From NCBI RefSeq assembly GCF_000505665.1, contig NC_023033.1:1702313-1766312 (forward strand): a DNA stretch of 64,000 bases, in the 5' to 3' direction. This stretch comes from Thermosynechococcus sp. NK55a. Its GTDB lineage: Bacteria; Cyanobacteriota; Cyanobacteriia; Thermosynechococcales; Thermosynechococcaceae. The position numbers were made by a program, and so were the translations under genes. Below, piece after piece: positions 27,299 through 36,741 of the stretch. The notes below the pieces were generated by a model. The model was not told the origin of the DNA and did not search any database. It saw only the letters and a program-made list of their open reading frames with translations. Each line of letters begins with the position of its first letter. Within the stretch, counting starts at the first letter, position 1.

Positions 27299-29848
27299 CT
27301 CTAGTCCTTCCTGAAAAATTTGCTCAATGGGCAGCATCTGGCCCCTGGTGGTCATAAAGCGGTGATCCGGTGTTGCCCAAATGGTCGAGCCATCCTCCAG
27401 TTGATACTCATACACGGGACGGAAGCCCTGAAAATGCCACTGGGCAATGGGCTGCGTATAAAGATGACCTTGGGCATCAAGACTATACACATGACAGGTC
27501 AACCGCTCCTGCACCAAGCGCCGAATGGGAACCGCACCATATTCCACGGTCATCACCGCGGTCTCACCACTCAGACAGTATTCAGCGAAATCCAGCATCT
27601 GCTTAAAAAGTTCTTGGGCTATGGCACTGGGCACACCATTTTTAGCTGCTCCCTCGATGAAGAGGGCTTCATGTTTTTCCATTTCCTCTTTTTTCTTTTT
27701 GCCCATCGCGCGGCGGAGGAGATCCGCTTGACCTAGGGAATAGCCCGCCAAGTCCTGTGCCATCCGCATAATCTGCTCCTGATAACACAGGACGCCGTAG
27801 GTTTCGCTTAAAATCGGCTTCAAAAGCTCATGTTGATATTGAATTGGTTCCCGCCCATGCTTGCGGTTAATGAATTTCGGGATCAGCCCAGCATCCAAAG
27901 GTCCCGGTCGATAGAGCGCCAGCACCGAGGAAATGTCCTCCAGATTCGAGGGCTTCAATTCACGGACAATTTGGCGCATCCCCGAGGATTCCAGTTGAAA
28001 AATTCCCTCCAGTTTACCTTCCGCTAACAGTTGATAGGTTTTGGCATCATCGAGGGGTAAAGCATCAAGGTCAATTCGCTGACCATGGTTTTTCTCGATC
28101 AGTTCTTGGGTTTTCTGGATCATGGTCAGATTTTTCAGACCCAGAAAGTCCATCTTCAGAAGGCCGAGGGATTCTAAATCCTCCATGAAGTACTGGGTAA
28201 TCACTGCGCCATCGTTGTTGCGCTGCAGCGGCACCAGTTGATCCAAGGGTTCTGAGGCAATGACGACGCCAGCGGCATGGACACCATAGGTTTTGTTGGT
28301 GCCCTCAATGCGCATGGCCATATCAATCCAGCGGCGCACGAGCGGATCACTGTCGTACTTTTCCTTAAACTCCGGCGAGGGGGTTTCCTCGGAGATCATG
28401 ACTGCCAATTTGACCGGTTTGCCCCGCACCACGGGAATCAGTTTCGCCATTTGATCCGCTTGGCTATAGGGAATATCCAGCACCCGTGCCACATCCTTGA
28501 GCACCGCCTTGGAGGTCATGCGGTTGAAGGTAATGATCTGGGCGACGCGATCGCTGCCGTATTTTTGGGTCACGTACTGGATGACTTCCTCGCGGCGGTC
28601 AATACAAAAGTCCGTATCAATGTCGGGCATGGACTTGCGCTCAGGATTCAAAAAGCGCTCAAAGAGCAAGCCATGGTGAACCGGATCAATGTTGGTAATG
28701 CGCAGGGCATAGGCCACAAGGGAACCCGCTGCCGATCCCCGGCCTGGACCCACGGGGATGTTGTGGTCGCGGGCATATTTGATGTAGTCCCAAACGACTA
28801 GGAAATAGTTGGAGAACCCCATCTGCTGGAGCATTTTGAGTTCGTATTCCAAACGCTGCCGATAGGTGGCCTCCAACTGTTGGCGATTGCTGAGGTGAAA
28901 TCGCTCCAACAGTCCTTGCCATGCCACTTGCTCTAGGTAGGTATCTGCTGTATGGCCAGGCGGCACCGGAAACTCTGGACTTTGGGGCTCACGAAAGATG
29001 TTATAGGCTTCAATCTTGGCGGCTACTGCGAGGGTATTCGCCAAGGCCTCTTGAATGACCTCATCGGGCAAATGATCCCGAAACAGCCGAGCCATTTCAG
29101 CGGCGGATTTCAGGTACTCCGTACCGCTGTAGCGCATCCGCTTCTCATCACTGAGCAGCTTGTTGGTTTGGATACAAAGCAGGGCATCGTGGGCTTCAAC
29201 GTCATGACAGGAAATAAAGTGGGAGTCATTGGTGGCAATAACTTTGATCCCCAACTCACGGCCAATGCGCACCAGTTCAACGTTCACCACCCGATCCTCT
29301 TGACTGCCGTGGTCTTGGATCTCAAGGTAAAAATCCTCACCAAAGGTCGCTTGATACCAGGCAGCAACACTGCGGGCCAACTCTGGCTTGCCCTGCAAAA
29401 TGGCTTGGGGAATCTCACCGCCGAGGCAAGCACTGGTGACAATTAGCCCCTCACGGTATTGAGCCAACAGTTCTTTGTTGATGCAGGGGCGGGCAAAAAT
29501 TCCCTTGCCCTGAAAGCCCTGAAGGTGAGAGATGGTGGTGAGTTTGCAGAGGTTATGGTAGCCCTGTTTATTTTTGGCCAGCACCACTTGGTGAAAGCGG
29601 GGTTTGCGCTCCTGCTTGGTGATGTCGCCATTGATGACATACATTTCATTGCCGATAATAGGCTTGATGGGCTTACCACGGCAGAGCTTTAGCAGTTCAA
29701 TGGCACCATACATTACCCCGTGGTCCGTGAGGGCGATCGCGGGCATCCCCAATTCCATTGCCCGTGCCACTAGGTCGGGAAGCTGGCTGGCACCATCAAG
29801 AAGACTGTAATCACTGTGAATATGCAGACCGACAAAGGACATGGGCAA
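27224..29848 (-). CDS. dnaE-N: DNA polymerase III alpha subunit, N-terminal half fused to split intein N-part
   Basis: The N-extein (residues 1-757) has the PHP domain ([11 protein letters not shown]), the polymerase active-site loop PDIDTDFC at about 405-412 and [14 protein letters not shown]. It stops in the middle of the polymerase after QMLDFAEY. Residues 758-874 are the N-intein: Cys1 in [20 protein letters not shown], block B with TPDHRFMT, and the end [10 protein letters not shown]. Trans-splicing with the C-part from the gene at 40475-41833 rebuilds a replicative polymerase of about 1174 residues. Essential; psbQ lies upstream on the same strand. Confidence 0.96.
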   Translation of the reverse strand: MPMSFVGLHIHSDYSLLDGASQLPDLVARAMELGMPAIALTDHGVMYGAIELLKLCRGKPIKPIIGNEMYVINGDITKQERKPRFHQVVLAKNKQGYHNLCKLTTISHLQGFQGKGIFARPCINKELLAQYREGLIVTSACLGGEIPQAILQGKPELARSVAAWYQATFGEDFYLEIQDHGSQEDRVVNVELVRIGRELGIKVIATNDSHFISCHDVEAHDALLCIQTNKLLSDEKRMRYSGTEYLKSAAEMARLFRDHLPDEVIQEALANTLAVAAKIEAYNIFREPQSPEFPVPPGHTADTYLEQVAWQGLLERFHLSNRQQLEATYRQRLEYELKMLQQMGFSNYFLVVWDYIKYARDHNIPVGPGRGSAAGSLVAYALRITNIDPVHHGLLFERFLNPERKSMPDIDTDFCIDRREEVIQYVTQKYGSDRVAQIITFNRMTSKAVLKDVARVLDIPYSQADQMAKLIPVVRGKPVKLAVMISEETPSPEFKEKYDSDPLVRRWIDMAMRIEGTNKTYGVHAAGVVIASEPLDQLVPLQRNNDGAVITQYFMEDLESLGLLKMDFLGLKNLTMIQKTQELIEKNHGQRIDLDALPLDDAKTYQLLAEGKLEGIFQLESSGMRQIVRELKPSNLEDISSVLALYRPGPLDAGLIPKFINRKHGREPIQYQHELLKPILSETYGVLCYQEQIMRMAQDLAGYSLGQADLLRRAMGKKKKEEMEKHEALFIEGAAKNGVPSAIAQELFKQMLDFAEYCLSGETAVMTVEYGAVPIRRLVQERLTCHVYSLDAQGHLYTQPIAQWHFQGFRPVYEYQLEDGSTIWATPDHRFMTTRGQMLPIEQIFQEGLELWQGPIAPSQALLQGLKPAVQMCC

Positions 29849-29877
29849 CGGCTATCAACTTAGGAAAAAGCAAGAGA

Positions 29878-30336
29878 CTAGGACAACTCAGGCAAGCTGT
29901 TGAGATAGGCCTTGAAATCCGCTTCAGCCTCGCGGAAGCTCTCTTGAGCTAGGGTGATACTATCGAGATCTGCCCCCTGATCAATTTTCAGGAAGTCATC
30001 GGTCAAGGCACGGGTCAAGGCCGTGGGGGTGGGTTGATCCTTTGCCAAAAGGTTGCGGTTGAGGGCTCGCATATCCATCAACATTTCACCGAGAGGGCCG
30101 CGCATAATGTTGCGGGCTTCCTGCCAATCACCTTTGGCTATGCTGACCTCTAAGTCAGCAAGGCGTTCGGCATTTTTCTCAATGTCGCTCAGGTAGTCTT
30201 GAATGCGAGTAATTTGCAACTCACTATAGGTGGGTGGGGGTGGGGTTGTGGCACTGGGGCCGCCACAGCCGACTAAAATAATAGCAACAATGCTTAATAG
30301 GATTGAAATTAGGGACTTTCGATTTAGACGCAGCAT
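29878..30336 (-). CDS. psbQ: Photosystem II lipoprotein PsbQ (CyanoQ)
   Basis: Lumenal lipoprotein that binds photosystem II near PsbO and PsbV and stabilises oxygen evolution. The N-terminus is a lipoprotein signal with LVGC lipobox; the lipidated cysteine is residue 24. After a Thr/Pro-rich linker comes a four-helix bundle with the pattern [19 protein letters not shown] and [15 protein letters not shown] typical of CyanoQ. The 152 residues match the family. The 29-bp gap to dnaE-N leaves room for cotranscription, but regulation is unknown. An inverted repeat CGTGT/ACACG lies just upstream (about 30356-30373). Confidence 0.93.
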   Translation of the reverse strand: MLRLNRKSLISILLSIVAIILVGCGGPSATTPPPPTYSELQITRIQDYLSDIEKNAERLADLEVSIAKGDWQEARNIMRGPLGEMLMDMRALNRNLLAKDQPTPTALTRALTDDFLKIDQGADLDSITLAQESFREAEADFKAYLNSLPELS

Positions 30337-30433
30337 AGAACCTCAGCAGTCATATCGTGTCTTAAAAAACACGGTTCTATTCTGCCATGATCCCGTCGCG
30401 ATCGCCCGCGCTGCAGCGAAGCTGTTTGCTCCC

Positions 30434-32152
30434 TTAGGGTATCTCTGTAGGGCAATCCCTGACACTGAGGGGATGTCCCCACACCACTGTTGCCTGATCG
30501 TAGATCACCATCCCCGGATTAGCGCCCTTCGGTTTTTGCACATACTTGCGGCGGGTATAGACGACGGGCACTTGGGCACTGGCTCGCGCTTGACTATGGT
30601 AGGCCGCTAAATCCGCCACGTATTGAATATCTTTGTCACTGGGCACCTCCCCCGCTTCAAGGCGGAGAATGACATGGCTGCCGGGAATCTCTTGGGTGTG
30701 AAACCACCAATCGTAGGGACTGGCAACGCGAAAGGTGAGATCGTCATTCTGACGGTTGTTGCGCCCCACAAGAACCGTGAAGCCACTCGGTGTCGTATAG
30801 CGTAGGTAGGGACTAGGGGTGGTTGGCGGACGATAGTAATCGGGGGCTATCAGGTATCCCTGTTGAATCAGTTCAGCCCGAATCTCCTCAAGGACATCTA
30901 AGGATGTGGCCGTAGCCAGGGTGGCCGCCACCTGATCCAAATAGGCAAGTTCCCCTTCAGCAGCCGTGAGGAGTGGGGTAATGTGCTGCTGGGCACGTTT
31001 CAGTTTTTGGTGTTGCCTGTATAACTCCTGAGCCGTTTGGATGGCGCTTTTTTCTGGGGAGAGGGCAATGGCGAGGGGTTCTTGGGTGGTAAAGTCCGTC
31101 ACAATCAGTTCGGTCATGCCGGGTTGCCACAGGTGGGCATGGGCCATGAGTAAATCTGCGAGGTACCGTTGGCGATCGCCAACGGCGGCAGCAGCTAATT
31201 GTTCTCGAAAGCCCTCAATTTTGGCGATGAGTTTTTGCCGTTGTGCCTGTAGGCTCTGGTGTAACTGTTGCTGAAGTTGCTGTGTTTGCTGCTGCTGGAG
31301 TTGGTCTTGGTAATAGGTGGCCAGAATCTCGTGGATGCTAATGGTTGAGGGGGTCTGCACTCCAAGAGGGGGAATGACGCGATAGCCCGTTGCTGTGAAT
31401 TGAGGCACAAAATGCCCCCTCTCTAAACACTCCAGCCAGTGCTGCCAATGGTCAAACAGCCGCCGCCACTCTTCAGCGCTTAGATCCGTAGTGCGATGCT
31501 CTGGGGGCAAAGCGGCATCGGCAAGTAGTTGCTGTACCAACGCAGGACTCAAGCCCCGATAGGCCTTCAGGAGTTGCTGCCGCAGCAGTCCGGGGATCAC
31601 ACTCACCTGTTGTTGCCATTGCTCAAAGGGAATCTCGCTACTGGGCAGCGCTGCTGTCAGGGGGGGTGGGGGCACATAGGGCTGACCGGTGAGAATGGGC
31701 CGCAAGCGGGACTGCTGGGGGCTGACTTGGTGGGCGGCGGTAACAATTTCCCCTTCAGCGTTTACCAGTATCACGTTGCTGTACTTGCCCATGATCTCGG
31801 CATAGAGACGCCACTGCGTTGCTTCCTGCAGGCGGGGCGCAAATTCCAAAACCACAACGCGCTCCCAAGGGTTGACTAGACCAACCTGCACAAGGGCAAG
31901 GCGATTGAGTTGGGCATGAAGCTGCTGACTAAAGGTAAAGGTGTCTGGCTGGCGGGGGGGCGGTGGTTCAAAGGCAATGCGTGCCGCTTGGGGATGCCAA
32001 CTGAGGGTCAGCCAACCCTGTTTTTTCAGCGTGCGTAGAGCCAAGGCAATCGTGTGGCGATCGCGCTGGTAAACCGTTTCGAGCCGTGCTGGTAGCCAAT
32101 GTTGGAGATCGGCACAAACAGCACGCAGAGTAGTCAAATCAACGGGTTGCAC
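30434..32152 (-). CDS. rqcH: Rqc2-type NFACT protein RqcH
   Basis: Ribosome-associated quality control factor that binds stalled 50S subunits and directs C-terminal alanine tailing. NFACT-N begins PVDLTTLRAVCADLQ, a long glutamine-rich coiled coil lies at about residues 280-330, and the C-terminal NFACT-R domain has SGFTVLVGRNNRQNDDLTFR, DWWFHTQEIPGSHVILR and YTRRKYVQKPKGANPGMV. The 572 residues match this family, older names of which include fibronectin-binding protein A. GTG start at 32152. Stands alone between psbQ and the RDD gene. Confidence 0.92.
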   Translation of the reverse strand: MQPVDLTTLRAVCADLQHWLPARLETVYQRDRHTIALALRTLKKQGWLTLSWHPQAARIAFEPPPPRQPDTFTFSQQLHAQLNRLALVQVGLVNPWERVVVLEFAPRLQEATQWRLYAEIMGKYSNVILVNAEGEIVTAAHQVSPQQSRLRPILTGQPYVPPPPLTAALPSSEIPFEQWQQQVSVIPGLLRQQLLKAYRGLSPALVQQLLADAALPPEHRTTDLSAEEWRRLFDHWQHWLECLERGHFVPQFTATGYRVIPPLGVQTPSTISIHEILATYYQDQLQQQQTQQLQQQLHQSLQAQRQKLIAKIEGFREQLAAAAVGDRQRYLADLLMAHAHLWQPGMTELIVTDFTTQEPLAIALSPEKSAIQTAQELYRQHQKLKRAQQHITPLLTAAEGELAYLDQVAATLATATSLDVLEEIRAELIQQGYLIAPDYYRPPTTPSPYLRYTTPSGFTVLVGRNNRQNDDLTFRVASPYDWWFHTQEIPGSHVILRLEAGEVPSDKDIQYVADLAAYHSQARASAQVPVVYTRRKYVQKPKGANPGMVIYDQATVVWGHPLSVRDCPTEIP

Positions 32153-32195
32153 CGTCCAAACTCCGCAGGATTTTTTGAGGGAATCGGCATCAAGC

Positions 32196-32201
32196 TATAC
32201 T
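32196..32201 (+). promoter_or_regulatory. Candidate -10 element for the RDD gene
   Basis: TATACT lies 41 bases ahead of the ATG at 32243. A TTGAGG 15 bases further upstream is a weak -35. Only the -10 hexamer is persuasive. Confidence 0.35.
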
Positions 32202-32242
32202 AGTCTAGCCACTCTCTGGCCTTTTGCCACCCTGTGCTTGCT

Positions 32243-32778
32243 ATGGCACTTTCCCGTCAATATCTACCCCCTTACCCCTGGCTCAGCCTTGGCGACGGGC
32301 GATCGCCACCAGCATTGACTTTATCCTGATCTGGCTGACGAGCGTTGTCGGTATCACACCAGCAGCAGCGATTCAGTGGGGACAACTGTTTGTCTTTGCC
32401 ATCGTTTGGTGGTTACTGCGGGTGGCAATGGTCAACCGCAATAAAGGTCAAAGCCCCGGCCATTGGTTGATGAATGCGCGACTGTTGGATCAGCGGCAGC
32501 GAACACCGGATCTGCTCTCCCTCAGCAAGCGAGAACTGGTGATTGGCATCGGGGCACTGCTGACATTGGTGGGCTTGGAATCCTATGGTCCGAGTATGGC
32601 CCTCCTTATTTTGGCCCTGCCCCTAGCCGTTGACTGCAGTCTGGCGTGGATTGATGAAGAACACCGCACGCTCCACGATCGCCTAGGCGGCACAAAGGTG
32701 TATCGCTGTCGGCGCGGCTTTGCCCTCGATCGCAAGCTGATTGAATTGGTCAGCAAAATCCGCAAAGATCTGCCATAA
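32243..32778 (+). CDS. RDD family membrane protein, start disturbed by a probable frameshift
   Basis: Membrane protein of about 177 residues with the RDD hallmark WRRAIATSIDF, membrane segments at FILIWLTSVV, LFVFAIVWWLLRVA and LVIGIGALLTLVG, and the RDD tail SLAWIDEEHRTLHDRLGGT. The function of RDD proteins is largely unknown; some act in ion or solute transport. ATG at 32243 starts MALSRQYLPP but is one base out of frame with the RDD core. One more C in the C-run at about 32267-32271 or 32274-32277 would join them as YLPPLPLAQPWRR. Otherwise the frame opens only at a poor TTG (32224). Confidence 0.7.
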
Positions 32779-32813
32779 TTAGAGATCGGCTCACTGGATA
32801 GATAGGCAAGACC

Positions 32814-33008
32814 ATGGCTAAAGCAAAAGGCGCCAGAATCATTATCACCCTAGAGTGCACAGAGTGCCGCACTAATCCGGCACAGCGATCGCCCGGTGTC
32901 TCTCGCTACACCACCACCAAAAATCGTCGCACCACCACAGGGCGGTTAGAACTGAAGAAATTTTGCCGCTACTGCAACAAACACACCGTTCACAAAGAAA
33001 TCAAGTAA
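32814..33008 (+). CDS. rpmG: 50S ribosomal protein L33
   Basis: A 64-residue ribosomal protein, start [18 protein letters not shown]. The cysteine pairs CTEC and CRYC make this the zinc-binding form. [21 protein letters not shown] is the family core. It precedes rpsR by 13 bp, the usual cyanobacterial and chloroplast order, so the pair is one transcript. Confidence 0.96.
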   Translation: MAKAKGARIIITLECTECRTNPAQRSPGVSRYTTTKNRRTTTGRLELKKFCRYCNKHTVHKEIK

Positions 33009-33021
33009 TTAGAGGACAGCT

Positions 33022-33237
33022 ATGGCATTTTATCGGCGACGCATTTCCCCCATTCCCCCCGGCCAACCCATTGACTACAAAGACGTGGATTTACTGCGAC
33101 GCTTTATCACTGAGCGGGGAAAAATCCTACCGCGGCGGGTGACCGGTCTCACCGCCAAGCAACAGCGGCAACTGGCAGTAGCTATTAAGCGGGCACGGAT
33201 CATGGCCCTCTTGCCCTTCTTGAATCTTGAAGGCTAG
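33022..33237 (+). CDS. rpsR: 30S ribosomal protein S18
   Basis: Small-subunit platform protein that contacts S6 and S11. The 71 residues include [43 protein letters not shown], here noted only in outline: [10 protein letters not shown] and [10 protein letters not shown] are the signature stretches. There are no cysteines, so it does not bind zinc. Follows rpmG; a strong hairpin terminator follows the stop. Confidence 0.96.
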   Translation: MAFYRRRISPIPPGQPIDYKDVDLLRRFITERGKILPRRVTGLTAKQQRQLAVAIKRARIMALLPFLNLEG

Positions 33238-33278
33238 GAACTCGCGATCACCAATTGATTTTAATGGGCTGTTGTGAA

Positions 33279-33304
33279 GGGGTAGGTTAAAACTTACCCC
33301 TTTA
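33279..33304 (+). terminator. Rho-independent terminator of rpmG-rpsR
   Basis: GGGGTAGGT (33279-33287) pairs with ACTTACCCC (33292-33300) around a TAAA loop with one G-T pair, and TTTA follows. Good stem, short T run. Confidence 0.7.
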
Positions 33305-33362
33305 TAGATATCCCGATAAAGAATGAGACAGGATCCAGTATCCTCATCCCGAATTACTCCAT

Positions 33363-33640
33363 GAAACTCATCTGTTTTTTTCCGCTGCTGCCCCTCTGGT
33401 CGAGGGCGTAATTAATCCTGGAAATTTCTACCCCACATTCTTGGGCATGGTTGACGAAAGGGTCATCGCGGTTTGCAGCAACCCCTACCGCTAAGGCTTC
33501 CCCATCAAGTTTCCAAGGACGAAGGGGATCACCTTGGGCACTCAGTTGTCTCGTTTTCGCCAGCGATGGAGGGTGGCGCGACTGACCTAAAAGATTATAA
33601 ATGACCTCATTGATTTTGCCACCTTGCTTGACCTAGGAGA
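33363..33640 (-). mobile_element. Remnant of an IS630-family transposase gene
   Basis: Fragments of the N-terminal helix-turn-helix domain of an IS630/Tc1-type transposase can be read in several frames on the minus strand: GGKINEVIYNLLGQS, then in the next frame SRATLHRWRKRD, then in a third frame LSAQGDPLRPWKLDGEALA and NHAQECGVEISRINYAL. At least two frameshifts separate them, and the catalytic DDE domain and inverted repeats are missing, so it cannot move. It lies in the 563-bp gap between rpsR and znuA, the largest spacer in the window, and may have supplied part of the znuA upstream region. Confidence 0.65.
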
Positions 33641-33774
33641 CAACTCCTCACGTTCTTTAAGGATCTCCGGGACGCTTCAGGGCTAATCTATTTCTCTTTG
33701 CAATATAAATATCCCTCCCTTGCAAAATAGCTATATTTTTGCTTGCTCTCCCTGGCTACCTGTGTAAACATGAG

Positions 33775-33787
33775 AATGGTTATCATT
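33775..33787 (+). promoter_or_regulatory. Zur-like operator ahead of znuA
   Basis: AATGGTTATCATT is an imperfect 13-bp palindrome (AATG.T.A.CATT) in the style of Fur/Zur sites, centred 20 bases before the znuA ATG. Repression by a zinc-loaded Zur is inferred from the gene function and the site position. No zur gene is in the window. Confidence 0.6.
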
Positions 33788-33800
33788 CATCTGTTTCCCT

Positions 33801-34838
33801 ATGGCTATTCAAGCACACCTTAAACGCTGGGGGCTGCTGCTAATTCTGGGGGTATTTTTGGGCAGTTGTGCCCCCCAAGCCCAGTCGCCACAGGAGCAGG
33901 AGACCTCACAGACAGAAGCGCCATTGACGATTGTGACGACTTTTTTACCCATCACTGCCTTTACAAAAGCGGTTGCGGGCGATCGCGCCACTGTCGAGCA
34001 ACTGTTGCCCCCTAATGTTGATGCCCACGACTTGCAAGCCCGTCCTGAGGATGTGCGGCTTTTGGGGACGGCAAGGGTCTTGGTCAAAAACGGTCTTGGG
34101 TTGGAAACGTTCCTTGACCCCTTAATCAAGAATGCCGCCAATACAGACCTTAAAGTCATTGATACCAGTGCTGGAGTAACCCCAATTGCCAACACAAAGG
34201 GTAATCCCGACCACGCCCATGATCACGACGACCATAGCCACAGTCATAGCCATGGTGAATTCAATCCCCACATTTGGCTGGATCCTCAGCGTGCTGTCCA
34301 GCAGGTAAAAAATATTCGTGATGGCCTGATTGCCGTCGATCCTGAAGGGGCTGCCATCTATGAAAAGAATAGTGCTGCCTTTATTCAAAAGTTAGAAGCA
34401 CTCGATGCCCTGGCACGGGAAAAGCTCACTCCCTTTGCCGGCAAAACATTTGTGGTCTATCACGATGTGGCCCCCTATTTTGCCGAGAGGTATAACCTGA
34501 AAGCGATCTATCTCGTCGGTATTCCCGCCGTTAACCCCTCACCAGCGGACGTGCAACGGGTGATGCAGGCGGTGCGGCAAAGTGACCTGAAAACGCTCTT
34601 GACTGAACCGGGGCAAGAACAGGGCTTTGAAAGTTTAGCGCAGGATTCGGGGGCAAAAGTGAGTGTGTTTGATCCCCTAGAGCGTGCCCCTTCTGCAGCG
34701 GATCTCACCCCTGCCTATTTCCTGGGCAAGATGGAGCAGAACATTCTCAACCTTGCTGAAGCGTTTGGGGCGCAACGGCAAGCCCATCGTTCCCCTTATT
34801 CCTTGGCGGTTTTGGAATTGGCGTGGATACCCCTGTGA
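33801..34838 (+). CDS. znuA: Zinc ABC transporter substrate-binding lipoprotein
   Basis: Captures zinc in the periplasm. The lipobox LGSC puts the lipidated cysteine at residue 23. The histidine-rich mobile loop HAHDHDDHSHSHSH at 138-151 separates the two lobes; metal ligands are H76 (NVDAHDLQ), H157 (NPHIWLDP), the histidine in VVYHDVAPYF and an acid late in the protein. The loop favours zinc over manganese. The C-terminal 18 residues after AEAFGAQ look less conserved. The stop overlaps the probable znuC start by four bases (GTGA). Confidence 0.9.
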   Translation: MAIQAHLKRWGLLLILGVFLGSCAPQAQSPQEQETSQTEAPLTIVTTFLPITAFTKAVAGDRATVEQLLPPNVDAHDLQARPEDVRLLGTARVLVKNGLGLETFLDPLIKNAANTDLKVIDTSAGVTPIANTKGNPDHAHDHDDHSHSHSHGEFNPHIWLDPQRAVQQVKNIRDGLIAVDPEGAAIYEKNSAAFIQKLEALDALAREKLTPFAGKTFVVYHDVAPYFAERYNLKAIYLVGIPAVNPSPADVQRVMQAVRQSDLKTLLTEPGQEQGFESLAQDSGAKVSVFDPLERAPSAADLTPAYFLGKMEQNILNLAEAFGAQRQAHRSPYSLAVLELAWIPL

Positions 34839-35551
34839 AGGAATACCTACTGGAGGTGGAAAACCTCTCCGTGCGGCGGGGCGATCGCTGGGTGGTGGAA
34901 AATGTCTCCTTTACCCTCGCAGCCAATACGAATATGGCCATTGTTGGTCCCAATGGGGCGGGCAAAAGTAGCCTGATTCAAGCCATCTTGGGAATTATTC
35001 CCTACCAGCAGGGACGGGTGACGCTCCTAGGGTATGGCATGGCCTATCGCCGCACACTCCCCTATGTCCGCCAACAAGTGGCTTATTTGCCACAAAACTT
35101 CCAGTGCGATCCACGCATTCCGATCACAGTGGCTGAATTTGTGGGTTTGGGCTGGGGGCAACCGACATGGCAGTGGCCTTGGCAGTACCGACAGCAGCGC
35201 GATCGCGCCATCTTTGAGAGTCTCCAACGCCTGAACTTAGAGCATCTTGCGGCGCAACCCATGAGTTCCCTTTCCGGGGGCGAAACAAAACGCGCCCTTT
35301 TGGCCTATTGCTTGGTGCAGCCCCGTCGTCTCCTGATTTTGGATGAAGCTCCCGCTGGCTTAGATCGCCGAGGTGAGCAACAGTTTTACGACCTCCTGGA
35401 GACCCTCAAGGTGAGTGAGGGCTGGGGGATTTTACAAATTTCCCATCACTTGGAGCGGGTAAGAGCAACCTGCGATCAGGTGCTGTATCTGGATCGCTCT
35501 GTCCAAGGACTAGGAACCCCCGAATGGGTGCTGCAACAATTTGCGGCCTAA
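34835..35551 (+). CDS. znuC: Zinc ABC transporter ATP-binding protein
   Basis: ATPase of the zinc importer. Walker A reads GPNGAGKSS, the signature LSGGETKRALLA, and Walker B LLILDEAPAGLD, with a later H-loop histidine in ISHH. GTG at 34835 overlaps the znuA stop as GTGA and gives MKEYLLEVENLSVRRG; GTG at 34823 is the alternative. The expected permease ZnuB is not downstream: a convergent NUDIX gene follows at once, sharing CTAA with this stop. The permease must be encoded elsewhere or has been lost. Confidence 0.9.
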   Translation: MKEYLLEVENLSVRRGDRWVVENVSFTLAANTNMAIVGPNGAGKSSLIQAILGIIPYQQGRVTLLGYGMAYRRTLPYVRQQVAYLPQNFQCDPRIPITVAEFVGLGWGQPTWQWPWQYRQQRDRAIFESLQRLNLEHLAAQPMSSLSGGETKRALLAYCLVQPRRLLILDEAPAGLDRRGEQQFYDLLETLKVSEGWGILQISHHLERVRATCDQVLYLDRSVQGLGTPEWVLQQFAA

Positions 35552-35997
35552 AGGGCTGATTCCCTCCTAAATTGAGCAAAGAAATCAAGCAGAATCCGTT
35601 GGTGGATGGCTCCTAAGGGGCGATCTTCCCCGAGGGTTTGGGCATAGTGAACTCCAGCCACCACAGAGGCGTAGGGTACCAAGTCCATCCCCTGTCCTTC
35701 ATTGAGGACTAAGGTGCCCAATTCGCAGGTTAAAGGGCCTGTGAAAATATAGCGATGTACTTGGGGATCGCCGTACTCGCCAAAAAAGGTGAAGTGGGGT
35801 GGGCAGTAGCCAATCTCCTCATAGACTTCCCGCTGAACCCCCTCGAGCGGTGCTTCTTCAGGTTCAAGGTGACCGCCAAAAAGTCCCCAGTGGCCAGCAT
35901 ACAGGATGTGGGGATCATCATCTCGCAGCTGCATAAGAACGCGATCGCCTTGGTAGAGAATGGCAAGGGCCACGGGAACCATCGTAGGTGCTGGCAT
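35548..35997 (-). CDS. NUDIX hydrolase
   Basis: A 149-residue hydrolase of nucleoside diphosphates linked to another moiety. The Nudix box GGHLEPEEAPLEGVQREVYE-EIGY follows the GX5EX7REUXEEXGU pattern at about 41-64, and YAGHWGLFGGHLE precedes it. Substrate class cannot be told (MutT-like cleaning, ADP-ribose or other). ATG at 35997. Convergent with znuC with shared stop bases. Confidence 0.87.
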   Translation of the reverse strand: MPAPTMVPVALAILYQGDRVLMQLRDDDPHILYAGHWGLFGGHLEPEEAPLEGVQREVYEEIGYCPPHFTFFGEYGDPQVHRYIFTGPLTCELGTLVLNEGQGMDLVPYASVVAGVHYAQTLGEDRPLGAIHQRILLDFFAQFRRESAL

Positions 35998-36337
35998 TGT
36001 CTTGCAGAATGTGTCCTTAGGGTTAGGTTACCCTAGAAACAGGAATCTTAAAGTAAAATGAAAAGCATAGCCCTTGAGAAATATGGCAGACTGCTATTGC
36101 GACGGTAATCAAAAGGCAATCAAGGGTGAACTAGACATCAAGCTAGGCGTTTAGAGGGTATTGCCGTTCCATCCGAGCGCAATGAAAGCTACTCATACCT
36201 ATAGCAAATTTTAGATTGTTACATCTTTTTCATAAGATTTTACAAATTGGTATACGGTGGCACATTCTTAAGATTGTCTTAATATTTTTCTTGGGGTTGC
36301 GCTATTCATTTACTCGTTTTCTGGAGTTAATTGTCCT
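35998..36337. other. 340-bp intergenic region with HLR1-like half sites
   Basis: An AT-rich spacer upstream of a small hypothetical gene. On the plus strand GTTACATC (36219-36226) and TTTACAAA (36239-36246) each resemble the (G/T)TTACA(T/A)(T/A) half-site of the RpaB element HLR1, though spaced by 12 bases rather than two. A 23-codon frame (ATG 36083 to about 36154, MADCYCDGNQ...) has no recognisable relative and no clear ribosome site. No tRNA or known small RNA seen. Confidence 0.3.
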
Positions 36338-36658
36338 ATGTTTTATCGCTTAGCCGAACAACACCGCCAGTTTATTCGCGACTTAGTGCTGAACCTGCAA
36401 GCCCTAGCGATCGCCCTAGAAAATCGAGGCTACATGGCCTCCTGCTACACCTGTGGCGGTGAACTCAACAGTGCCTCCTTTATGGTCAGCTTGGCCGACA
36501 ACCACCTGATTCGCTTTTTGGTTTCTGATTATGGAATTACTTGGACTGAAATGCGGGACGACCGCGAACTGATGAAACTAGAAGGGGCAGAGGCCATCAA
36601 CCAACTGCAGGAACTGGCCAATCTCCTCAAGGAAGTCCGTGTCCCCACTGCGATTTAA
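36338..36658 (+). CDS. Conserved cyanobacterial hypothetical protein
   Basis: A 106-residue soluble protein starting MFYRLAEQHRQFIRDLV. It has one CxxC (YTCGG only in part: CYTCGGEL at about 36-43), a central beta region SASFMVSLADNHLIRFLVSDYG and a helical C-terminus EAINQLQELANLLKEV. The overall alpha-beta-alpha pattern is not one I can tie to a known fold or function. It stands alone behind a long AT-rich leader, which suggests regulated expression. Codon use looks like that of its neighbours. Confidence 0.7.
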   Translation: MFYRLAEQHRQFIRDLVLNLQALAIALENRGYMASCYTCGGELNSASFMVSLADNHLIRFLVSDYGITWTEMRDDRELMKLEGAEAINQLQELANLLKEVRVPTAI

Positions 36659-36741
36659 CCCTGTCGGGGCTATCCTTGCCTCTTTGTCGGTGCTAGCTTA
36701 AAAGTAGTTGGATTTCCCTTCTGCTTTGATCCTCACCCTCA

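Noticed and set aside
34770-34838. Possible frameshift in the C-terminal tail of ZnuA.
   Set aside because: Neither alternative frame gives a better ending, and the present stop overlaps the znuC start in a normal coupled way.
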